Shown piece by piece: positions 12,295-15,921 of a stretch of 15,921 nucleotides of DNA. The position numbers and the translations under genes are program-made. The first letter of the stretch is position 1; every line of letters begins with the position of its first letter. The notes beneath the pieces were generated by a model. That model made no database searches. It was given only the letters and a program-made list of their open reading frames with translations, and was not told the origin of the DNA. This DNA comes from Methanomicrobiales archaeon (GTDB taxonomy: Archaea > Halobacteriota > Methanomicrobia > Methanomicrobiales > Methanomicrobiaceae). The stretch lies in the NCBI GenBank assembly GCA_012523385.1, contig JAAYIO010000001.1, forward strand, positions 1 to 15,921, in the 5' to 3' direction.

Positions 12295-12818
12295 TGGTCT
12301 CAGATGTACGGGTTCTGCGATTGGGCCACCGCCCAGAGCGTGACCAGCGGGTCACCACCCATGTAGCCCTTACCGGAAGGGCACTGGGGGCAAAGGGGAT
12401 GTACCTTGCAGCAAACGATGACGGCGTACGCCGCTCGGTGACCGATGTCGCCGCACGCTGGGGCGGGGACTTTTTTGTCGAGAATAATGCCTCATGGAAA
12501 AAGGTCATCCGGGAATGGAAAGATGAAGGCGGCATCGTCGTTCATTTGACGATGTACGGTTTGCGAATGACGGACGTCATTGATGAAATAAAAGAACACG
12601 ATAAAGTGTTGGTAGTCGTTGGCGCAGAGAAGGTTCCGTCAGAGATCTATGAACTTGCGGACTACAACATCTCGGTCACGACACAACCTCATTCAGAGAT
12701 CTCAAGTCTCGCACTCATCATGGACCGGCTTTTTGATGGAAATGAACTGAACCGCGAATATCCGGATGCAGAGATGCAGATCATTCCATCTGAACGCGGC
12801 AAGAGGTTTGAGAGTTGA
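12294..12818 (+). CDS. trm56: tRNA (cytidine(56)-2'-O)-methyltransferase
   Basis: This 174-residue SPOUT-class enzyme uses SAM to methylate the 2'-OH of C56 in the T-loop of archaeal tRNAs. Clear family motifs are LRLGHRPERDQRVTTHVALT (8-27), VVHLTMYG (82-89), and the knot-forming C-terminal segment VVVGAEKVPSEIYELADYN (107-125), followed by QPHSEISSLALIMDRL (131-146). Length is typical. The ATG at 12294 overlaps the stop of the winged-helix gene. Its TGA overlaps the TTG of the ATP-grasp gene as TTGA. It replaces the C/D-guide mechanism in most archaea. Recognition is strong. Confidence 0.95.
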   Translation: MVSDVRVLRLGHRPERDQRVTTHVALTGRALGAKGMYLAANDDGVRRSVTDVAARWGGDFFVENNASWKKVIREWKDEGGIVVHLTMYGLRMTDVIDEIKEHDKVLVVVGAEKVPSEIYELADYNISVTTQPHSEISSLALIMDRLFDGNELNREYPDAEMQIIPSERGKRFES

Positions 12819-13900
12819 AAGGCCGGGTTCTCGTTGTAGGGTTTGCAACCCGACATGTGGTCAGGTCTGCCTATGCCGCAGGCTACGAGGTCTATGCCAT
12901 CGACCATTTTTGTGATCAGGACCTCACCTGGTACACAAAAGAATATCAGATTTTTACAGAGTTAGCTGAACTGCCCGAGCGTGTTGCAGACTTCTGTGAA
13001 CGTTATACCTTTGACTGCATCGTTACGACCTCAGGCGCGGAGACCATGGACCTCGGGCGCACTACCTGTGGAACACCTCGGGATGTGGCGGCGCGGTTCT
13101 GCACAAAGACCGGTATCCAGCAGTTCTTTGAGGAGCATGAATTTCCTGTGCCTCCTATTCTGCCTGAAGGCAAGTATCCTGCATTTATCAAACCAAATGT
13201 CGGCGCGGGTGGTTGGCGAAATACCCTTGCGGTCACACCAGATGATGAGGCAACGTGGGTAAACTGCTGGCCGGACACCCCCTACGTTCGTCAGGTGCCG
13301 CTACAAGGCATTCCCTGTAGTGTGTCCTGCATCGCTGACGGTACGTCTGCACGGGCGCTGAGCCTGAACCGCCAGTTTAACCGCGGCGGGGAGGGAGAAC
13401 GTCAGTTTGGATTTGCCGGTGCCGTGACACCATTCCTGTTGCAGGAGCGGGAGATCATTCTCGCGCTTGCTGAGGATATTGCAACAAAAAGCGGGTGTAT
13501 CGGATCACTGGGTATCGACTTCATGCTAACAAATGACGGCGTTCGGGCCATTGAAATCAATCCGCGGTTTCAGGCGACTCTGGACATTGTTGAAATGAGC
13601 ACAGATACAAACCTATTTGAGATGCATTGCAACGCTGCGTCAGGTATTCTGCCAGCATCCCGGCCAAATCCGGTGATGACTGCGGCCCGCTCCATCATCT
13701 TTGCAGACCGCGATTGTGTGGTCGCAGATGATCTAAAATCCCTTCACCCCGACATTGCGGACATTCCATGGGTTGGCACAGAGATTGAAGAGGGAGGGGC
13801 CGTTCTCAGTGTGTATGGCAGGGGCAGAGATGAGCCGGAAGCACTTGCTTCCTTGGGTAAGACTATTACCCGAGTACACAGATATATGAGCAGATGGTAG
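12815..13900 (+). CDS. ATP-grasp ligase, substrate unknown
   Basis: This is a 361-residue ATP-grasp protein of the carboligase-like archaeal type. The N-terminal domain begins with a Rossmann-like RVLVVGFATRHVVRSA. The ATP-binding part has AFIKPNVGAGGW (123-134), and the Mg-ATP motif is EINPRFQ (247-253), preceded by SLGIDFML (231-238), so the catalytic core appears intact. It should join a carboxylate to an amine or thiol through an acyl phosphate. Relatives in methanogens include MfnD (tyramine-glutamate ligase of methanofuran synthesis), but I cannot place this one with certainty. The start is a TTG overlapping the trm56 TGA. The 3' end overlaps tfe by 7 nt. Its position between trm56 and tfe is its most telling and puzzling context. 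Confidence 0.82.
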   Translation: MKGRVLVVGFATRHVVRSAYAAGYEVYAIDHFCDQDLTWYTKEYQIFTELAELPERVADFCERYTFDCIVTTSGAETMDLGRTTCGTPRDVAARFCTKTGIQQFFEEHEFPVPPILPEGKYPAFIKPNVGAGGWRNTLAVTPDDEATWVNCWPDTPYVRQVPLQGIPCSVSCIADGTSARALSLNRQFNRGGEGERQFGFAGAVTPFLLQEREIILALAEDIATKSGCIGSLGIDFMLTNDGVRAIEINPRFQATLDIVEMSTDTNLFEMHCNAASGILPASRPNPVMTAARSIIFADRDCVVADDLKSLHPDIADIPWVGTEIEEGGAVLSVYGRGRDEPEALASLGKTITRVHRYMSRW

Positions 13901-14412
13901 AGGAAGGAGACGTGCTGGATAATCCTGCAGTCCGTACATATTTGGTCCGGATGGTGGGAGAAGAAGGGTTGGCCCTTCTGGAAAAATTTGACCGTGAACT
14001 TGAAAAGACCGATGAGGAACTGGCCGCAGAGACCGAAATTAACCTCAACTCTGTCAGAAATACGTTGTATACACTCTACGGCAAGCGTCTTGCCCAGTAC
14101 CGGCGCGAAAAAAATCAGGAAACCGGATGGCTCACGTACAAATGGAAGCTCAGGCTTGACAACTTAAACGATGCCCTCACTCAGGATATGGAGAATGCCT
14201 TCGAGAAACTCTCAGAACGCGAAATGTATGAAGATGAAAACGATTTCTACATCTGCAATACCTGTGGCGTCGTTTATACGTTCAATGATGCCTTTGCGAT
14301 AGAGTTCACCTGCCCATGTGGGACGCATATGGAACACTTTGATAACGAACTTCTTCTCAATGCACTCAAAGCCCGCGTTGATGCCATGAGGACAACACTC
14401 GGCAAAGTCTGA
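13894..14412 (+). CDS. tfe: Transcription initiation factor TFE, alpha subunit
   Basis: This is a 172-residue homologue of the eukaryotic TFIIE alpha N-terminal half. It helps RNA polymerase open promoter DNA with TBP and TFB. Residues about 10-90 are the winged helix (KTDEELAAETEINLNSVRN, then LYTLYGKRLAQYRREKNQET). A coiled linker leads to a zinc ribbon at Cys121/Cys124 and Cys140/Cys142. The second pair is CxC rather than CxxC, which is worth noting. Start ATG 13894 lies in the last codons of the ATP-grasp gene. The TGA overlaps the next gene as TGATG. Identification is secure from domain order and motifs. Confidence 0.96.
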   Translation: MVEEGDVLDNPAVRTYLVRMVGEEGLALLEKFDRELEKTDEELAAETEINLNSVRNTLYTLYGKRLAQYRREKNQETGWLTYKWKLRLDNLNDALTQDMENAFEKLSEREMYEDENDFYICNTCGVVYTFNDAFAIEFTCPCGTHMEHFDNELLLNALKARVDAMRTTLGKV

Positions 14413-14900
14413 TGGTACCATCAGAAGACCCTTTTTTATATCTTTCCCGGGCGGGTTGCCCGGATAATGTGATTGCCCATTGCCATGTGGTGCATGACCT
14501 TGCCTGCCAATACGCAGCTACACGGTTTGTAGACCGAGAGCTTGTCTCATGGGGTGCGGCCCTGCATGATATTGGGAGGTCAAAGACCCATTCCCTCGCC
14601 CACGCCCAGATAGGTGCAGACATCTGCCGTGCCTACGGTCTGCCAGAAGAGGTGGCACGCATCGTTGAACGCCACATTGGCGCAGGTATGACCGCAGAGG
14701 AATGTAAAGCGGAAGGCCTGAAACCAATAGACTGCATCCCAAAGAGCCCTGAAGAGAAGATTGTGGCCCATGCAGACAACCTTGTCCGGGGCACCATTGT
14801 TATTTCCCTGAAAGAACGACTGGATATTACCAAAAACACGCTCACGGAGATCATTGTTAGGCGCATCGCTGCCCTTGCCGATGAAGTGGGGCATCTCTGA
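14412..14900 (+). CDS. HD-domain protein (HDIG/TIGR00295 family)
   Basis: This is a 162-residue HD-superfamily phosphohydrolase-like protein. Metal-binding residues are visible: His23/His25 in IAHCHVVHDLA, the HD pair His52-Asp53 in ALHDIGRS, His60/His64 in THSLAHAQIG, His88 in ERHIGAG, and Asp122 in VAHADNLV. This pattern fits the archaeal HDIG family, which is probably a nucleotidase or phosphodiesterase of unknown substrate. The ATG overlaps the tfe stop. A long T run 31 nt after its own stop closes the operon. Archaeal genomes often place this family near tfe or tRNA-related genes, but I know of no proven reaction. Confidence 0.88.
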   Translation: MVPSEDPFLYLSRAGCPDNVIAHCHVVHDLACQYAATRFVDRELVSWGAALHDIGRSKTHSLAHAQIGADICRAYGLPEEVARIVERHIGAGMTAEECKAEGLKPIDCIPKSPEEKIVAHADNLVRGTIVISLKERLDITKNTLTEIIVRRIAALADEVGHL

Positions 14901-14930
14901 AGGTCCGGTTGTATTCCTGCCTTTAAGCTA

Positions 14931-14943
14931 TTTTTTTCTTTTT
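14931..14943 (+). terminator. T-run terminator of the trm56-tfe operon
   Basis: Seven T residues, a C, then five more T follow the HD gene stop by 30 nt. This is the clearest archaeal-type terminator in the window. CCGGTT at 14905-14910 and AACCGG at 14945-14950 flank it as a distant inverted repeat of doubtful meaning. Confidence 0.65.
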
Positions 14944-15184
14944 AAACCGGCGTTCGTGAGAGCCACCCCGTCTGAAAAGATCATAATTTGAATCCACCAG
15001 TAGTTCAGACAAACGCCAGACGATCTGAAATGGTAGACATAGCAAAATAGCGTATCTCGGTTAGGAGCAAACAGGTGCGGTTCAATATCATGCACGGCTG
15101 AAAAAAACTCAGGCGAGAACTCTGCACACTGAATGGGGGTTTAAAGCACAGAAGTTGGGAAATCGACAACGCAAAAGAGTCGGT

Positions 15185-15207
15185 AAAAAAGAAGTATCGT
15201 TAAAAAA
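15185..15207 (-). terminator. Double T-run terminator after the ACT-domain gene
   Basis: On the minus strand TTTTTT follows directly after the TAA stop (15207-15202), and a second TTTTTT follows at 15190-15185. Two successive T runs are a common way to end archaeal transcripts. Confidence 0.55.
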
Positions 15208-15711
15208 TTATTCAAGAATGAGTTTTCTGACCTGCGGGAGGGCACGCAGGGCTTCATACACAACCGCAGGAAGTGCTTCATCCACCACGATGACAAGTTT
15301 CGGGTCTTCTGAGAGGTGAGAGTCCGTGACAAAGATCTGACGGATAGAAATGTCATGGTCGGTGAGAACCTTTACCGTTGCACCCACCACTCCTTTCTGT
15401 GATGCATCGTCAGGCATGACCGTGATCACGGTAAGCCCGAGGGACTCTGCAATACGGCTAACATCCGGGGTAGCCCGCAGGTTAAGGAAGATTTCAGCAA
15501 TGTCAGGGAGAGATAAAATTCGTTTTACGGTGGCATCGACGACACGGCGGTCAGTGCCGATCTCTCTTGAAAGATGAGTGGCAGGAATTCCTATCCCGTT
15601 GACTGTCACACGTCCGCGTTTATTGATGCCAAGACCGTTTTCCAGAAGAAAACGTGCTACCTGCGCCTGAGAAGGTGAATCACTGAATGCATTCAGTATC
15701 TTTGCCCACAT
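15208..15711 (-). CDS. ACT-domain regulator of amino-acid metabolism (COG2150-like)
   Basis: This is a 167-residue soluble protein. Residues about 10-80 look like a DNA-binding region: SPSQAQVARFLLENGLGIN, then a strand-turn VTVNGIGIPA and the helix-turn-helix-like THLSREIGTDRRVVDATVKRI. Residues about 93-167 form an ACT domain, a small fold that senses amino acids (LTVITVMPDDASQKGVVGA, ISIRQIFVTDS, PKLVIVVD). This order fits the archaeal family described as predicted regulators of amino-acid metabolism. I choose ATG 15711 over the longer frame to 15747, since a TATA-like element lies about 28 nt upstream and would give a leaderless mRNA. It is divergent from the gene starting at 15851, a possible target. 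The ligand is unknown. Confidence 0.85.
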   Translation of the reverse strand: MWAKILNAFSDSPSQAQVARFLLENGLGINKRGRVTVNGIGIPATHLSREIGTDRRVVDATVKRILSLPDIAEIFLNLRATPDVSRIAESLGLTVITVMPDDASQKGVVGATVKVLTDHDISIRQIFVTDSHLSEDPKLVIVVDEALPAVVYEALRALPQVRKLILE

Positions 15712-15733
15712 TGAGATAGCATTCAACCTGATT

Positions 15734-15743
15734 CTTAAAAATA
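15734..15743 (-). promoter_or_regulatory. Candidate TATA box for the ACT-domain gene
   Basis: On the minus strand this reads TATTTTTAAG, centred about 28 nt before the ATG at 15711. It implies a leaderless or nearly leaderless transcript. Confidence 0.4.
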
Positions 15744-15812
15744 CCACCCATCTTCATCGGCAGAAGACACAGAATTTGCATCAACCACAAAAGAATGCTG
15801 AACCAAATGAAA

Positions 15813-15822
15813 ACATATATTT
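15813..15822 (+). promoter_or_regulatory. Candidate TATA box for the right-edge gene
   Basis: ACATATATTT is a strong archaeal TATA match. A transcript would start near 15844, leaving a leader of about 7 nt before the ATG at 15851. It shares the 139-bp intergenic region with the ACT-domain gene promoter. Confidence 0.5.
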
Positions 15823-15850
15823 CCCTAAACAACTTTCTGTATAGAGTAAC

Positions 15851-15921
15851 ATGACAAGGTCGCCTGAACTCCCGATAAGGGTCGTTCAGTTGGTTCTTGA
15901 TGTCATGGAACCGGTCCAAGG
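15851..15921 (+). CDS. Start of an unidentified gene, cut by the window edge
   Basis: An open frame begins with ATG at 15851 and stays open to the edge for 23 complete codons. It reads MTRSPELPIRVVQLVLDVME followed by PVQ. A good TATA box sits about 33 nt upstream and there is no Shine-Dalgarno, which fits a short-leader archaeal gene. The helix-like start PIRVVQLVLDVMEPV is too short to assign to a family. Being divergent from the ACT-domain regulator, it could be a gene that this regulator controls. Confidence 0.6.
   Translation, partial: MTRSPELPIRVVQLVLDVMEPVQ

Larger units (their letters stand above)
14901..15207. other. 307-bp stretch without a gene
   Basis: This lies between two convergent genes. 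It holds terminators at both ends and, in the middle, a 6-bp inverted repeat TTCAGA...TCTGAA (15004-15029). A GGTTCAA near 15075 recalls a tRNA T-loop, but no cloverleaf can be folded around it. No open frame of note occurs. I see no further element I can support. Confidence 0.55.

Noticed and set aside
15000..15100. Possible tRNA or small RNA around a GGTTCAA sequence
   Set aside because: No acceptor stem or anticodon arm pairs with it, and the short inverted repeats nearby do not make a cloverleaf or a C/D box RNA.
1..15921. CRISPR array, insertion sequence or prophage
   Set aside because: No regularly spaced repeats, transposase or phage genes are visible; gene content and coding style are uniform and chromosomal.

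Overview
The window reads as chromosomal DNA of a methanogenic euryarchaeon, most likely of the class Methanomicrobia and plausibly the order Methanomicrobiales. The evidence is an archaeal-type alanyl-tRNA synthetase, the basal transcription factor TFE, the archaeal tRNA C56 methylase Trm56, a homocysteine-biosynthesis protein paired with a NIL-domain ferredoxin (a methanogen hallmark), and an Mbh/Mrp-type membrane module. Genes are densely packed, many start-stop junctions overlap by 1-14 nt, and several starts look leaderless with archaeal TATA boxes about 26 nt upstream. I cannot name a genus. No mobile element, CRISPR array, rRNA or tRNA was found.

Layout. (1) Positions 2253 down to 1, minus strand: a seven-gene cation-antiporter module in the order mnhE-mnhF-mnhG-mbhD-mbhE-mnhB-mnhC, running off the left edge. 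It may belong to an Mrp Na+/H+ antiporter or an Mbh hydrogenase. (2) 2473-3891, plus: a three-part protein (zinc ribbon, PUA RNA-binding domain, PAPS-reductase-like PP-loop domain with an iron-sulfur cysteine pattern), followed by about 400 bp without a gene. (3) 7718-4294, minus: alaS overlapping a gene for a membrane-anchored winged-helix regulator. (4) 8774-7787, minus: a Nif3-family protein overlapping a small SWIM zinc-finger protein. (5) 8918-11513, plus: homocysteine biosynthesis protein with CBS domains, NIL/2[4Fe-4S] ferredoxin, and a UPF0280 (ApbE-superfamily) protein, all with ATGA overlaps. (6) 11910-11521, minus: a small acidic protein I do not recognise. (7) 12007-14900, plus: a five-gene operon (small winged helix, trm56, ATP-grasp ligase, tfe, HD-domain protein) with every junction overlapping. 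(8) About 300 bp of non-coding DNA, then an ACT-domain regulator (15711-15208, minus) divergent from a gene that begins at 15851 and leaves the window.

How the genes work together. Region 5 is a sulfur-assimilation unit: sulfide is built into homocysteine by the HcyBio protein with electrons or sulfur passed by the ferredoxin, and the UPF0280 protein is tied to it by translational overlap. Region 2 adds a second sulfur-type enzyme whose PUA domain suggests an RNA substrate. Regions 3 and 7 serve translation and transcription (AlaRS, Trm56, TFE), each tied by overlapping genes to a protein of unknown target (membrane regulator, ATP-grasp ligase, HD phosphohydrolase). The points most worth a second look are the PUA/PP-loop fusion, the UPF0280 link to homocysteine synthesis, the alaS/membrane-regulator pair, the tfe operon, and two ATTACC/GGTAAT inverted repeats in intergenic DNA.
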